DNA of 21,226 nt from Oscillospiraceae bacterium (GTDB lineage Bacteria; Bacillota; Clostridia; Oscillospirales; Oscillospiraceae), in assembly GCA_012513005.1 (NCBI GenBank), contig JAAZCZ010000128.1:1-21226 (forward strand), in the 5' to 3' direction. Below the pieces are notes generated by a model, which was not told the origin of the DNA, ran no database searches, and saw only the letters and a program-made list of their open reading frames with translations. Both the position numbers and the translations under genes were made by a program. This document shows, piece by piece, positions 6,834 to 15,201 of the stretch (positions are counted from its first letter, which is position 1; the number at the start of each line of letters is the position of its first letter).

Positions 6834-8246
6834 ATGGAAGAAAAAACTAACTACAGAGAAGAGCTTTTTTATAAGCAGAAAAATGGTTATGACCTTGTCT
6901 CAAAGGAAGAAGTCATTGAGGCTGAAAAGTACAGCGAAGGCTACAAAGAGTTTCTAAACGATTCAAGAACAGAGAGAGAAGCTGTAATAAACTCTATAGC
7001 TATAGCAGAGCAAAACGGCTTTGTTAAATACTCAGGTCCGGATTGCATTAAAAAAGGCGCGAAGCTTTATTTTAACAACAGAGGAAAAGCACTCACACTT
7101 GCAGTAATAGGTGAAAAACCCATGTCTGCAGGCTGTGTTATAGTGGCAGCTCATGTTGACTCTCCAAAGATAGATTTAAAACAAGTGCCGCTTTATGAGG
7201 ACTCCGAACTTGCGTTCTTCAAAACTCATTACTATGGCGGTATAAAAAAATATCAGTGGACAGCAATACCTCTGGAACTACACGGAGTTGTGGCACTAAA
7301 AAATGGTGAAGTGATAGATGTAGTAATAGGTAGAGAAAAGGGTGACCCTCATTTTGTAATCACAGACCTGCTTCCTCATCTTGCCGCAGACCAGATGAAG
7401 AAAACAATGGCAGAGGGCATTACCGGTGAAGGGCTCAATGTGCTTATCGGCAGCACACCCTATGATGATGAGGGAGAAGACAGGGTAAAGCTCGCTATTA
7501 TGAGCGTTTTAGCAGGGAACTACGGCATTACTGAAGAAGATTTCGTGTCTGCTGAGCTTTCTGTTGTTCCCGCATTTGAAGTGACCGACATCGGATTTGA
7601 CCGTAGCTTAATAGGCGGATACGGGCAAGACGACAGAGTTTGTGCTTATGCCGGACTAAAGGCCCTTGTTGATACAAAAAATCCTCAAAGAACCTGCCTG
7701 TGCATATTAGCAGATAAAGAAGAAACCGGTTCTCAGGGAGTTTCCGGCATGCAGAGCATGGCGTTTGAATGGGTAATATCCGAGCTTTGCAAGGCAGAAA
7801 ATAGCGAAGTTATTGACTGCCTCTCAAGAAGTGTCTGCATTTCTGCAGATGTAACTGCAGCATTCGACCCTAACTATCCCGAGGTTACAGAAAAGCGTAA
7901 TGGCGCTAAACTAAACTACGGAATAGGTCTATCTAAGTTTTCAGGAGCAAGAGGCAAGTCCGGAACAAGCGATTCAAGCGCAGAATTTGTTGCATATATT
8001 CGCAATGTGTACGCAAAAAACAACGTTATTTGGCAGATGTGTGAGCTTGGTAAGGTAGACCAAGGTGGTGGCGGAACTGTTGCTGCCTATATGGCAAACC
8101 GTAACATTGAGACTTTAGATGCAGGTGTGCCGGTGCTTTCAATGCACGCACCTTTTGAAGTCGTCGCAAAACTGGACTGCTATATGACATACAAGGGTAT
8201 TTTGTCAGTATTTGAGGCAGAGCCCTATGAAAACAAATATTTTTAG
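6834..8246 (+). CDS. M18 family aminopeptidase
   Basis: A 470-residue zinc aminopeptidase of family M18 (aspartyl aminopeptidase/aminopeptidase I type), a cytoplasmic enzyme that releases N-terminal residues from peptides and usually forms a dodecamer. The dinuclear metal site is complete by inspection: H107 in 'AHVDSP', D266 or D267 in 'GQDDR', E296-E297 in 'DKEETGS', D339 in 'SADV' and H438 in 'SMHAP'. Length is typical. A GGAGG motif lies just upstream of the ATG, inside the end of the preceding gene, and the start directly abuts that gene's TAG. Substrate preference (acidic or neutral residues) cannot be told from the sequence. It appears to be the last gene of the prfA operon; inverted repeats follow. 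Confidence 0.95.
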   Translation: MEEKTNYREELFYKQKNGYDLVSKEEVIEAEKYSEGYKEFLNDSRTEREAVINSIAIAEQNGFVKYSGPDCIKKGAKLYFNNRGKALTLAVIGEKPMSAGCVIVAAHVDSPKIDLKQVPLYEDSELAFFKTHYYGGIKKYQWTAIPLELHGVVALKNGEVIDVVIGREKGDPHFVITDLLPHLAADQMKKTMAEGITGEGLNVLIGSTPYDDEGEDRVKLAIMSVLAGNYGITEEDFVSAELSVVPAFEVTDIGFDRSLIGGYGQDDRVCAYAGLKALVDTKNPQRTCLCILADKEETGSQGVSGMQSMAFEWVISELCKAENSEVIDCLSRSVCISADVTAAFDPNYPEVTEKRNGAKLNYGIGLSKFSGARGKSGTSDSSAEFVAYIRNVYAKNNVIWQMCELGKVDQGGGGTVAAYMANRNIETLDAGVPVLSMHAPFEVVAKLDCYMTYKGILSVFEAEPYENKYF

Positions 8247-8279
8247 CAATTAGCTATGCAGCTAAAGTGCTGCTAAAAA
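8240..8279 (+). other. Hairpin spanning the M18 gene stop codon
   Basis: TTTTTAGCA (8240-8248) and TGCTAAAAA (8271-8279) are perfectly complementary, enclosing a second small stem TAGCT/AGCTA (8251-8255, 8260-8264). The stop codon TAG lies in the left arm. A T-tract after the stem is missing on the + strand, so it is a weak candidate for a terminator. Confidence 0.5.
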
Positions 8280-8284
8280 CTTAA

Positions 8285-8352
8285 ATATTACCCCTAAAGC
8301 CGGCAAAATATGGGCGAAAATAGCCTTCAAACTGCAGCTTTAGGGGTAATAT
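8285..8352. repeat. 16-bp perfect inverted repeat with 36-nt centre
   Basis: The arms 8285-8300 and 8337-8352 are exact reverse complements (core ACCCCTAAAGC/GCTTTAGGGGT). No T-tract follows on either side, so this is not a standard intrinsic terminator. It could be a transcript-stabilising structure, a Rho-independent terminator of unusual kind, or a remnant of a small palindromic element. The 235-bp gap 8247-8481 holds no gene. Confidence 0.8.
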
Positions 8353-8377
8353 CGTCAAAAGCATAAAGAATAAGCTT

Positions 8378-8391
8378 ACTTAAGCTTAAGT
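8378..8391. promoter_or_regulatory. 14-bp perfect palindrome, possible operator
   Basis: ACTTAAGCTTAAGT is a perfect palindrome, overlapped on its left by another TAAGCTTA (8371-8378). It ends 22 bp before the -35 box of the uppP operon, a position suited to a dimeric regulator. Assignment as an operator is inference. Confidence 0.4.
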
Positions 8392-8413
8392 TTGTGTAAA
8401 CATCTCATAATTC

Positions 8414-8442
8414 TTGTTAGAACGCAGTAATTATGCTAAAAT
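8414..8442 (+). promoter_or_regulatory. Promoter of the uppP-ftsK-mrnC-rqcH operon
   Basis: TTGTTA (8414-8419), 17 bp, TAAAAT (8437-8442), with TG at 8434-8435 forming an extended -10. The 13-nt string TATGCTAAAATAA recurs exactly at the AIM24-gene promoter (14133-14145). Confidence 0.65.
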
Positions 8443-8481
8443 AAACAGTTAGAATACAAAAATTATTTTCGGGGGCATGAT

Positions 8482-9348
8482 ATGTCAATCGGTTCAGCCT
8501 TTCTATTGGGTATAGTACAGGGAATTGCAGAGTTTTTGCCGATTTCCAGTTCAGGACATCTTTCGGTGCTACAGAATCTGTTTGGGTCTGCAGCGCCCGG
8601 TGAAGGTCATATGTTTTTTGATGTCCTTCTCCATCTCGGTACACTTATTTCAATTTGCATAATGTTTTGGTCTGATATAATAGACATGGCAAGAGAAGTG
8701 CTGTCATATTTCGGAACAATGCTGCTACGTGCTCCTGCAAACAATAGAGGAGCCGAGAAAAAACCTATTTATGAGCGAAACTTAGCTGCAGGCAGACTGT
8801 TTTTTATGATAGTAATGGCAACAATACCACTGTTTTTTATTGTCACATTAAATGATTCAATCGAAAAGCTTTATTATAAAACTACTTTTATCGGGGTATC
8901 ATTTTTACTTACAGGGGCTATGCTTTTTGTCGCGGATAAAATGAAGCCCGGTATAAAAACTGAAAAAAGTATGACTGTCACAGATGCCCTAATTATCGGT
9001 CTTTGTCAAGCTGTTGCGACAATTCCCGGATTATCCCGCTCAGGAACTACAATAACAGCGGGAATTGCAACCGGCTTAGAGCGCAGCTTTGCAGTTAAGT
9101 TTTCCTTTTTAATGTCGCTTCCCGCTGTTTTGGGGGCAAATTTAATAGCATTAATCAAAGCTGCAAAGGAAGGAATAGTTTGGGCTAATGTACCCTCATA
9201 TTTTGTGGGAATGTTTACTGCAACTATTGCCGGAATTTTTGCAATAAGCTTAATGAAATATATCTCCAAAAAGTCTAAGTTCGGATATTTTGCATACTAC
9301 TGCATAGGAGCAGGTGTGCTGACAATAGTACTTTCTTTGGTGTTTTGA
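8482..9348 (+). CDS. uppP: Undecaprenyl-diphosphatase (UppP/BacA)
   Basis: A 288-residue integral membrane enzyme that dephosphorylates undecaprenyl diphosphate to recycle the lipid carrier used for peptidoglycan and other envelope polymers; over-expression gives bacitracin resistance. Both family signatures are intact: 'QGIAEFLPISSSGH' at 13-26 (with the catalytic glutamate) and 'PGLSRSGTT' at 182-190 (with the conserved serine and arginine). About eight hydrophobic segments are visible. GGGGG (8470-8474) lies 7 nt ahead of the ATG. The gene leads an operon with ftsK 18 nt downstream, joining envelope synthesis to chromosome segregation. Confidence 0.97.
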   Translation: MSIGSAFLLGIVQGIAEFLPISSSGHLSVLQNLFGSAAPGEGHMFFDVLLHLGTLISICIMFWSDIIDMAREVLSYFGTMLLRAPANNRGAEKKPIYERNLAAGRLFFMIVMATIPLFFIVTLNDSIEKLYYKTTFIGVSFLLTGAMLFVADKMKPGIKTEKSMTVTDALIIGLCQAVATIPGLSRSGTTITAGIATGLERSFAVKFSFLMSLPAVLGANLIALIKAAKEGIVWANVPSYFVGMFTATIAGIFAISLMKYISKKSKFGYFAYYCIGAGVLTIVLSLVF

Positions 9349-9366
9349 AAGGATTGACTAAGTTTA

Positions 9367-12009
9367 ATGGCTAATTCAGCTGGGAACAACAGAAGCGGAG
9401 CAAAAAAAGGCGGAAAAACTGCAAAGCCTAAGTCAGGCGGCAGAAAATCCGCTGCTAAGGGTTCTGCACCAAAAAGGCCACCTGTGCAGGCTCAAAAAAG
9501 AACCCCCACACCTGCTGCAAACAGAGCTGTAAAGCATCCTATAAGGCGTGAAGTAGCTGCTGTTATTTTTGCTTTTTTGGGAATCTTTGCTATTGTCGGA
9601 GCGTTTAATGTTGATGCTATTTTTATTAATGCATATACAAATGCTGCAAAGGGTATTTTAGGCTACGGTGTTTTTCTTGTGCCCCTGTCTTTAATAATAG
9701 CTGCATACATTCTCATGTTCCATAAGGGCAGACCCGTATTATTCAGAACTGTTTCTGCACTACTGTTGCCGGTGTTTTTTAGCGCAATTGTTCATCTGCT
9801 GTTCTGCAAGCTTTCTCTAAAACTTGGCAGTGACGTTTTTAATCTGATTGTGCAGCTATACGAAAATGGAAAAGAGATGCTTTGCGGCGGTGTAATAGGC
9901 GGCTTTATAGCAATAAGCTTAGAAATGCTGCTAAGCGTTTTTGGAGCATTTCCCGTTTTGTTCGTCATAATTATTATACTTGCAATGGCTACCTTTAATA
10001 TTACAATAGCCAAAATAAAAGCTTGGTGGTACGGCAGAGAAGTACCGAGATACGAAAGAAGAATTGAAGAAGATATGCCCGAGCCGGAGCCTCAAATAGT
10101 TCCCAAAAAGAGGCCTGTTCCTCAGGTTCCGGTTATAAATGCCCGTGAACAGGCGGTTAGCCCTCCAAAACGCAGCATCGATATACCCATTGACGATTTT
10201 GGCGGCAGCAATAACGAAGAGCGAAGGGGGATTTTCGGAAGAAAAGCTCCTGAGAGCCCTATTGATTTTGTTAATTCAGGTAGCAGGAAAAAGTCTCCGA
10301 TTGATATCGAAATCGGCACTTTTAAGCTCGAAGACGATAAAACTGAAGCTTTTCCGGACATACCGGAATTTGTTGCAGCACCAAGCGCTATAAAGACTTC
10401 TGAACCTGAGATAATAACAAAAGCAGTAATAGAAGAGCCGAAAGCTGTTACTAAAACACCTGATAAAGAAACTACAGCAAGTGATAACCGGCAGCATAGC
10501 TATGTCTTTCCTCCGATTGAACTGCTAAACTACAATCCTGTCTCAACACATGATGACGGCAGAGACGAGGTAAGCCAGAACAGAGAGCGTTTGGAGAATG
10601 CTCTTATGAGCTTTGGCGTGGCTGCAAACATTGTTGGTGTAACAAGAGGACCCACGATAACAAGATATGATTTGGAGCTTGAACATGGGGTTAAGCTGAC
10701 AAAGCTGACAAATCTCTCTAATGACCTTGCCCTGTCACTTGGTGTTACAGGCGTGAGAATAGCACCTATACCCAATGTTTTTTCAACAGTGGGCATTGAG
10801 GTTCCTAATAAAATAGTAAACAAGGTCTATTTAAGAGAGATAATTGAGTCACGAGCATTCAGCAGCGCCGAGTCAACCTTGACATTCGCAATAGGAAAGA
10901 ATGTCGGAGGCGAGAGTGTTGTAGGAAATATTTCTAAATTGCCGCATCTTCTTATTGCGGGTACTACGGGAAGCGGTAAATCTGTTTGTATTAACTCGAT
11001 GCTTCTTAGCCTACTTTATAAGTCAACTCCCGATGAAGTCAGGATGATAATGATTGACCCCAAAATGGTCGAGCTCGGCATATATAACGGAATACCTCAT
11101 TTACTGGTACCGGTTGTAACAGACCCCAAAAAGGCAGCCGGGGCGTTACAGTGGGCAGTTGTGGAAATGCTAAAAAGATATAGAGCGTTTTCAGAAATTG
11201 GAGTCAGAAATATTGCGGCGTATAATTCACAAATGGCTTCAGACGGCGAGGAAACAATCCCGAAGGTAGTCATCGTTGTTGACGAGCTTGCTGACCTTAT
11301 GCTGTATGCACCAAAGGAAGTTGAAGAAAGCATTTGCCGTGTAGCTCAAATGGGCAGAGCTGCCGGAATGCATTTGGTTATAGCTACACAAAGACCGTCA
11401 GCAGATGTTATTACAGGTCTTATGAAGGCTAATATACCCAGCCGGATTGCCTTTGCGGTTTCTTCAGGGCTAGAGTCCAGGATCATTTTAGACAGCACAG
11501 GTGCTGAAAAGCTAATCGGAATGGGCGACATGCTGTTTTCTCCTCTCGGAGGAGGAAAACCTGCCAGAATTCAGGGCTCCTTTGTCTCTGACCAGGAGAG
11601 GGAGACAGTCATAGAGTTTATAAAAGAGCAGGGCGAGGCTAATTACAACAGTGAAGTTGCTGCTCAGATAGAAGAGGCATTTGAAGAAAAAACAAGTGAA
11701 GCTGAGCCTGCTGCTGTTAAGAGTGATTATGACGAGCTTTTGCCCGATGCTGTCGAAGTGATTTTCGAGTGCAAGCAGGCATCGGTTTCCATGCTGCAAA
11801 GAAGGCTTAGATTAGGCTATTCAAGAGCAGCTCGAATAGTTGACCAGATGGAAGAGCTCGGGGTAGTAGGGCCATTTGAAGGTTCAAAGCCAAGGCAGAT
11901 ATTAATGAGCAGGCAGGAATGGCTGCTTAAAATGCAGGGCGACAATGCTACCGATGTAGGAAACTATTTTGATGATGACGATGACCTTGACGGCTTGGAG
12001 GATAGTTAA
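9367..12009 (+). CDS. ftsK: DNA translocase FtsK/SpoIIIE
   Basis: An 880-residue septal DNA pump that moves chromosome ends out of the closing septum, or into the forespore. Order of parts: a basic Lys/Gly/Ala/Pro-rich N-terminus (about 1-55), four to five membrane segments (about 62-215), an acidic and Pro-rich linker (about 225-380), and the motor domain with Walker A 'GTTGSGKS' at 532-539 and Walker B 'VVDELADLM' with D639-E640. The winged-helix gamma domain, which reads polar KOPS/SRS sites, is at about 787-855 ('SVSMLQRRLRLGYSRAARI'). The N-terminus is longer and more basic than that of Bacillus SpoIIIE. The ribosome binding site (AAAGGA, 9348-9353) is 13 nt from the ATG, rather far. The stop overlaps mrnC by one base. 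Whether it serves division, sporulation or both cannot be decided here. Confidence 0.97.
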   Translation: MANSAGNNRSGAKKGGKTAKPKSGGRKSAAKGSAPKRPPVQAQKRTPTPAANRAVKHPIRREVAAVIFAFLGIFAIVGAFNVDAIFINAYTNAAKGILGYGVFLVPLSLIIAAYILMFHKGRPVLFRTVSALLLPVFFSAIVHLLFCKLSLKLGSDVFNLIVQLYENGKEMLCGGVIGGFIAISLEMLLSVFGAFPVLFVIIIILAMATFNITIAKIKAWWYGREVPRYERRIEEDMPEPEPQIVPKKRPVPQVPVINAREQAVSPPKRSIDIPIDDFGGSNNEERRGIFGRKAPESPIDFVNSGSRKKSPIDIEIGTFKLEDDKTEAFPDIPEFVAAPSAIKTSEPEIITKAVIEEPKAVTKTPDKETTASDNRQHSYVFPPIELLNYNPVSTHDDGRDEVSQNRERLENALMSFGVAANIVGVTRGPTITRYDLELEHGVKLTKLTNLSNDLALSLGVTGVRIAPIPNVFSTVGIEVPNKIVNKVYLREIIESRAFSSAESTLTFAIGKNVGGESVVGNISKLPHLLIAGTTGSGKSVCINSMLLSLLYKSTPDEVRMIMIDPKMVELGIYNGIPHLLVPVVTDPKKAAGALQWAVVEMLKRYRAFSEIGVRNIAAYNSQMASDGEETIPKVVIVVDELADLMLYAPKEVEESICRVAQMGRAAGMHLVIATQRPSADVITGLMKANIPSRIAFAVSSGLESRIILDSTGAEKLIGMGDMLFSPLGGGKPARIQGSFVSDQERETVIEFIKEQGEANYNSEVAAQIEEAFEEKTSEAEPAAVKSDYDELLPDAVEVIFECKQASVSMLQRRLRLGYSRAARIVDQMEELGVVGPFEGSKPRQILMSRQEWLLKMQGDNATDVGNYFDDDDDLDGLEDS

Positions 12010-12389
12010 TGACAGAAACTGAGATAAGTTCTCTTAGTGTACTCAGTCTTGCACACATTGGTGACGGAGTATATGAGCTTTTGGTCAGAACTCACCTTGT
12101 CAGCAGCGGCATAAGCAGGGTAGATAGGCTACATAAGGAAAGCATTGCAATTGTCAATGCCTCGGCACAGGCAAAAGCTGCTTACGCCATTATGGATAAG
12201 CTGTCTGAACATGAGCTTGCGGTATATAAAAGAGGAAGAAACGCCCGAGTTAATTCAGTACCTAAAAACACTAACCCTGCGTGCTACCATGCTGCTACCG
12301 GGCTTGAAACATTATTTGGCTGGCTTTGGCTGAGAGAAGAAACAGACAGAGTAAAACAGCTATTTACAATAATCTTGGAGACACTTTAA
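12009..12389 (+). CDS. mrnC: Mini-ribonuclease III
   Basis: A 126-residue RNase III catalytic domain without the dsRNA-binding domain. In Bacillus the enzyme (YazC/MrnC) matures 23S rRNA ends as a homodimer. Catalytic acids are visible as D19 in 'HIGDGVYELLVR' and E100 in 'GLETLFGW', and the family block 'GRNARVNSVPKNT' is present. The ATG overlaps the ftsK stop (TAATG), and the stop overlaps the rqcH start in the same way, so expression depends on the operon. In Bacillus mrnC follows cysS instead, so this location differs from the model organism. Confidence 0.95.
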   Translation: MTETEISSLSVLSLAHIGDGVYELLVRTHLVSSGISRVDRLHKESIAIVNASAQAKAAYAIMDKLSEHELAVYKRGRNARVNSVPKNTNPACYHAATGLETLFGWLWLREETDRVKQLFTIILETL

Positions 12390-14101
12390 TGCCTTGTGAT
12401 GCGATTTTTTTAACAGCTGTCATAAATGAACTAAGACCCGCAGTAGTTGGGGCAAGAATTAATAAAATAACTCAGCCCGACAGAGACAGGCTTGTTCTTT
12501 CTCTGCGCAAAAACAATGAAAACTTGAAACTATTAATATCTGCAACAGGAAATGCAGGAAGAATTCATCTTTCAAAGGTGCAGTTTACAAATATGGAAAC
12601 TGCACCTATTTTTTCTATGGTACTTCGAAAGCATATTATGGGCTCAGATATTGTGGCAATAAATCAGCCCGATAACGAAAGAATAGCAATAATTGAACTT
12701 GCGGCAACAGATGACTTAGGCATAAAAACAGACAAAAGGCTCATAGTCGAGATGTTAGGTAATGCTACAAATATTATATTAACAGAGACTGACGGAACGA
12801 TAGTTGATTGTTTAAAAAAAGTCGGATATGCAGCAGACAGCAAAAGAAGGATACTGCCGGGAAGCAAATACTACCTTCCCGACGCATTAAATAAGCTTTC
12901 TCTATTTTCTGCAGATGCAAAGGCAATAAACGCATTTACGGAGGGAAAAACTTACATTAATTCAAATGCTGTTTTAAAAACTTTTGCAGGAATTTCGCCT
13001 CTTATTGCTCGCGAGATAGAGCACCAGGCAGAAAAGCAGGGGGATGCTGCGCAGGCAATATTAAAATTTTCAAATATCGTAAAGAATAATGAATTTACGC
13101 CTAATCTTCTATTAGTAGACGGCAAACCGTTTGATTTTACATATATTCCGATAGAACAATACGGAAACATCGGAAATAATGTTAAATATGATTCATGGTC
13201 AAATTTGCTCGATAAATTTTATGAAGAGAGAGATAAGCAAGAAATCCTGAAAAAAGTGTCTGCCGGTATTAAAAAAAGAGTAACCACTATAAAAGACAGA
13301 GAAAAACGAAAATTAGCCATCAGAAAGCAGGAGCTTATTAACACGAAGGATGCAAATAAACTCAGGCTCAAAGGTGAGCTTATTAATGCTAATATTTGGA
13401 AAATAAGAAAAGGGGATAAATATCTGATATGTGACAACTATTATTCAGAAGATTGTCAGCAGGTCAAAATAGATTTAAAAGATGATTTAAGCCCCGGGCA
13501 AAATGCTCAGCGCTATTTCAAAGAATATAAAAAGAAATGTACTGCAGAAGCATATTTGACAATACTGATTAACGAAAGCTCCGACAAAATAGAATATTTA
13601 TCCGGAGTGTTATCTTGCATTGATGTAGCTAAGAACCCGGAAGACATAGCAGAAATATCCAAAGAGCTTGAAGAGCAGGGGATTATCTCTGCATTAAAGA
13701 AGAAAAAAAGCAAAAGCGGTAGCAAAAAGCGCGAATTACAAAGATATGTTTTAAAATCCGGAGCTGAGATATTTATCGGCAGAAATAATATCGAGAACGA
13801 GCTTTTAACATTTAAGACAGCAAATAAATCAGATATATGGCTGCATTCTCAAGGGATACATGGCTCACATGTAATACTAAGAAATACTGGCGAAGAGAAT
13901 TTTGATTCAGATTTGCTGGTTGCTGCCGGAGCTGCTGCATATTACTCAGCTGCCGGGCAAAGCGGTAAAGTAAGTGTAGACTACACCGAGGTGAGAAATG
14001 TAAAAAAACACCCCTGTGCACTTCCGGGCATGGTTATATATAAAAACTACAAAACAATAACTGCTTTTCCTAAATCTCCATTTGATGAGCAGCCTCAATA
14101 A
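12389..14101 (+). CDS. rqcH: RqcH (NFACT family) ribosome quality-control factor
   Basis: A 570-residue NFACT protein, the bacterial Rqc2/NEMF relative that binds stalled 50S subunits and recruits tRNA-Ala to add C-terminal alanine tails that mark failed peptides for ClpXP. Older annotations call it fibronectin-binding protein. Residues 1-230 hold the NFACT-N domain, a helix-hairpin-helix and coiled-coil region covers roughly 230-440, and an NFACT-R domain lies at about 452-560 ('IFIGRNNIENELLTF', 'DIWLHSQGIHGSHVI'). The ATG at 12389 is chosen because GGAG (12377-12380) precedes it by 8 nt and the stop of mrnC overlaps it; an in-frame ATG at 12326 lies inside mrnC and adds 21 unlike residues. 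Position 97-98 reads E-R where the RqcH literature describes a functional D-R pair; the alignment is by eye. Confidence 0.95.
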   Translation: MPCDAIFLTAVINELRPAVVGARINKITQPDRDRLVLSLRKNNENLKLLISATGNAGRIHLSKVQFTNMETAPIFSMVLRKHIMGSDIVAINQPDNERIAIIELAATDDLGIKTDKRLIVEMLGNATNIILTETDGTIVDCLKKVGYAADSKRRILPGSKYYLPDALNKLSLFSADAKAINAFTEGKTYINSNAVLKTFAGISPLIAREIEHQAEKQGDAAQAILKFSNIVKNNEFTPNLLLVDGKPFDFTYIPIEQYGNIGNNVKYDSWSNLLDKFYEERDKQEILKKVSAGIKKRVTTIKDREKRKLAIRKQELINTKDANKLRLKGELINANIWKIRKGDKYLICDNYYSEDCQQVKIDLKDDLSPGQNAQRYFKEYKKKCTAEAYLTILINESSDKIEYLSGVLSCIDVAKNPEDIAEISKELEEQGIISALKKKKSKSGSKKRELQRYVLKSGAEIFIGRNNIENELLTFKTANKSDIWLHSQGIHGSHVILRNTGEENFDSDLLVAAGAAAYYSAAGQSGKVSVDYTEVRNVKKHPCALPGMVIYKNYKTITAFPKSPFDEQPQ

Positions 14102-14112
14102 AAAACAAAAAA

Positions 14113-14143
14113 TGTTTTATTAATAGTAGTAATATGCTAAAAT
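14113..14143 (+). promoter_or_regulatory. Extended -10 promoter of the AIM24-family gene
   Basis: TGC followed by TAAAAT (14138-14143) is an extended -10 box; the upstream TGTTTT/TTTTAT region is a poor -35. The 13-nt string TATGCTAAAATAA matches the uppP promoter exactly. Transcription would begin near 14150, some 33 nt before the gene. Confidence 0.55.
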
Positions 14144-14182
14144 AATAAAGTAAGAAATTATAATAATTGAAGGAGGCATATC

Positions 14183-14857
14183 ATGAAGTATTCTATAAAG
14201 GGCGGCTCTTTACCTGCAGTAATAATCAACTTAGAAAGAGGCGAATCACTGATTAGTGAAGCCGGCGGTCGTACGTGGTCTCGTGGACCGGTTGTTTCCG
14301 AGGCAAAAGCAGATGGCGGATTAGGCAAGAGCTTAGGCAGAGTTTTCTCGGGAGAGAGCCTGTTCCTAAGCAAGTACACAGCAGAAGGGCCTGTCGAGAT
14401 TGCCTTTGCTTCATCTTTTCCGGGAAGTATTCTTGTGCGCCAGCTCGGACCGGGAGAATCAATCATTCTTCAAAAGTCCGCGTTTCTCTGTGGCTCATAC
14501 GGAATTGAACTTTCTGTATTTTTCCAGAAAAAGCTTGGTGCAGGCTTAGTAGGCGGAGAAGGCTTTATCATGCAAAAGGTTACAGGTCCCGGCATTGTAT
14601 TTGCCGAAATAGACGGATTTTGCCAGGAATATGATCTCCAGGCGGGCGAGCAGATTGTCTGCGACACAGGAGTTTTAGCTATGATGGACTCAACATGCAA
14701 TATGGATGTGCGAGTGGTAAAGGGCATTAAAAATGTTTTGTTTGGTGGAGAAGGTTTGTTTGATACTGTAATCTCTGGCCCCGGCAAGGTATATTTGCAG
14801 ACAATGACAATTCCCAGAATAGCAGGACTTATTTCTCCGTATATAGCAGCAAAATAG
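14183..14857 (+). CDS. AIM24/TIGR00266 family protein
   Basis: A 224-residue soluble beta-rich protein of the AIM24 (TIGR00266) family. The yeast namesake is a mitochondrial inner-membrane protein, but in bacteria the role is unknown. The repeated glycine-containing strands typical of this beta-trefoil-like fold are visible: 'GRTWSRGPVV', 'SFPGSILVRQLGPGESIILQ', 'KKLGAGLVGGEGFIMQKVTGPG' in shorter pieces, and the terminal 'GPGKVYLQTM'. No signal peptide or membrane helix is seen. A perfect AGGAGG (14171-14176) stands 6 nt before the ATG, predicting high translation. It has its own promoter and appears to be transcribed alone. Confidence 0.9.
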   Translation: MKYSIKGGSLPAVIINLERGESLISEAGGRTWSRGPVVSEAKADGGLGKSLGRVFSGESLFLSKYTAEGPVEIAFASSFPGSILVRQLGPGESIILQKSAFLCGSYGIELSVFFQKKLGAGLVGGEGFIMQKVTGPGIVFAEIDGFCQEYDLQAGEQIVCDTGVLAMMDSTCNMDVRVVKGIKNVLFGGEGLFDTVISGPGKVYLQTMTIPRIAGLISPYIAAK

Positions 14858-14909
14858 CCTTGTTTTAACCTAATTTTATATTAGCAGAAGGCTTACTGAA
14901 AAAAATAAT

Positions 14910-14937
14910 TTGGGGCTCATTTAAATATGAGCCCCAA
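14910..14937. terminator. Hairpin terminator after the AIM24-family gene
   Basis: An 11-bp perfect stem (14910-14920 with 14927-14937; TTGGGGCTCAT/ATGAGCCCCAA) with a 6-nt loop. The + strand lacks a T-tract directly after the stem (AATAAAAATC), whereas the minus strand has one, so it would work better leftwards. The only gene it could serve on the + strand is the AIM24-family gene. Confidence 0.6.
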
Positions 14938-14972
14938 TAAAAATCAGTCTATTTTTTCTTAGAAAAATTCAC

Positions 14973-15001
14973 TTGACAATGTTAGTCAGTTTTGGTAAAC
15001 T
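14973..15001 (+). promoter_or_regulatory. Promoter of the tRNA-Asp/tRNA-Thr pair
   Basis: TTGACA (14973-14978), 17 bp, TAAACT (14996-15001). A strong -35 with near-consensus -10, just before tRNA-Asp. Confidence 0.75.
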
Positions 15002-15016
15002 CACATAGTAACTTGT

Positions 15017-15093
15017 GGCCGAGTAGTTCAGCTGGTTAGAACGCTAGCCTGTCACGCTAGAGGCCGAGGGTTCGAGTCCCTTCTCGGTCGCCA
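15017..15093 (+). tRNA. tRNA-Asp (anticodon GTC)
   Basis: Acceptor GGCCGAG pairs with CTCGGTC (one G-U). The anticodon stem CTAGC/GCTAG encloses CTGTCAC, anticodon GTC (aspartate). Discriminator G, as expected for aspartate tRNA, and CCA encoded (15091-15093). Confidence 0.97.
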
Positions 15094-15094
15094 C

Positions 15095-15118
15095 TGCCCA
15101 CGGGTAACTCCGTGGGCA
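15095..15118 (+). other. Hairpin between the two tRNAs
   Basis: A 9-bp perfect stem TGCCCACGG/CCGTGGGCA with loop GTAACT. There is no following T-tract (ATTAGTTTG), so it is more likely a spacer or processing structure in the tRNA precursor than a terminator, though partial termination cannot be excluded. Confidence 0.6.
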
Positions 15119-15125
15119 TTAGTTT

Positions 15126-15201
<76 letters not shown>

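Noticed and set aside
12326..12388. An upstream in-frame ATG for rqcH
   Set aside because: It lies within mrnC, has no ribosome binding site, and the extra 21 residues do not resemble NFACT proteins; ATG 12389 has GGAG and a TAATG overlap.
14096..14124. AATAAAA/TTTTATT hairpin after rqcH as a terminator
   Set aside because: The stem is only seven A-T pairs without G-C and has no U-tract, so it is too weak to call.
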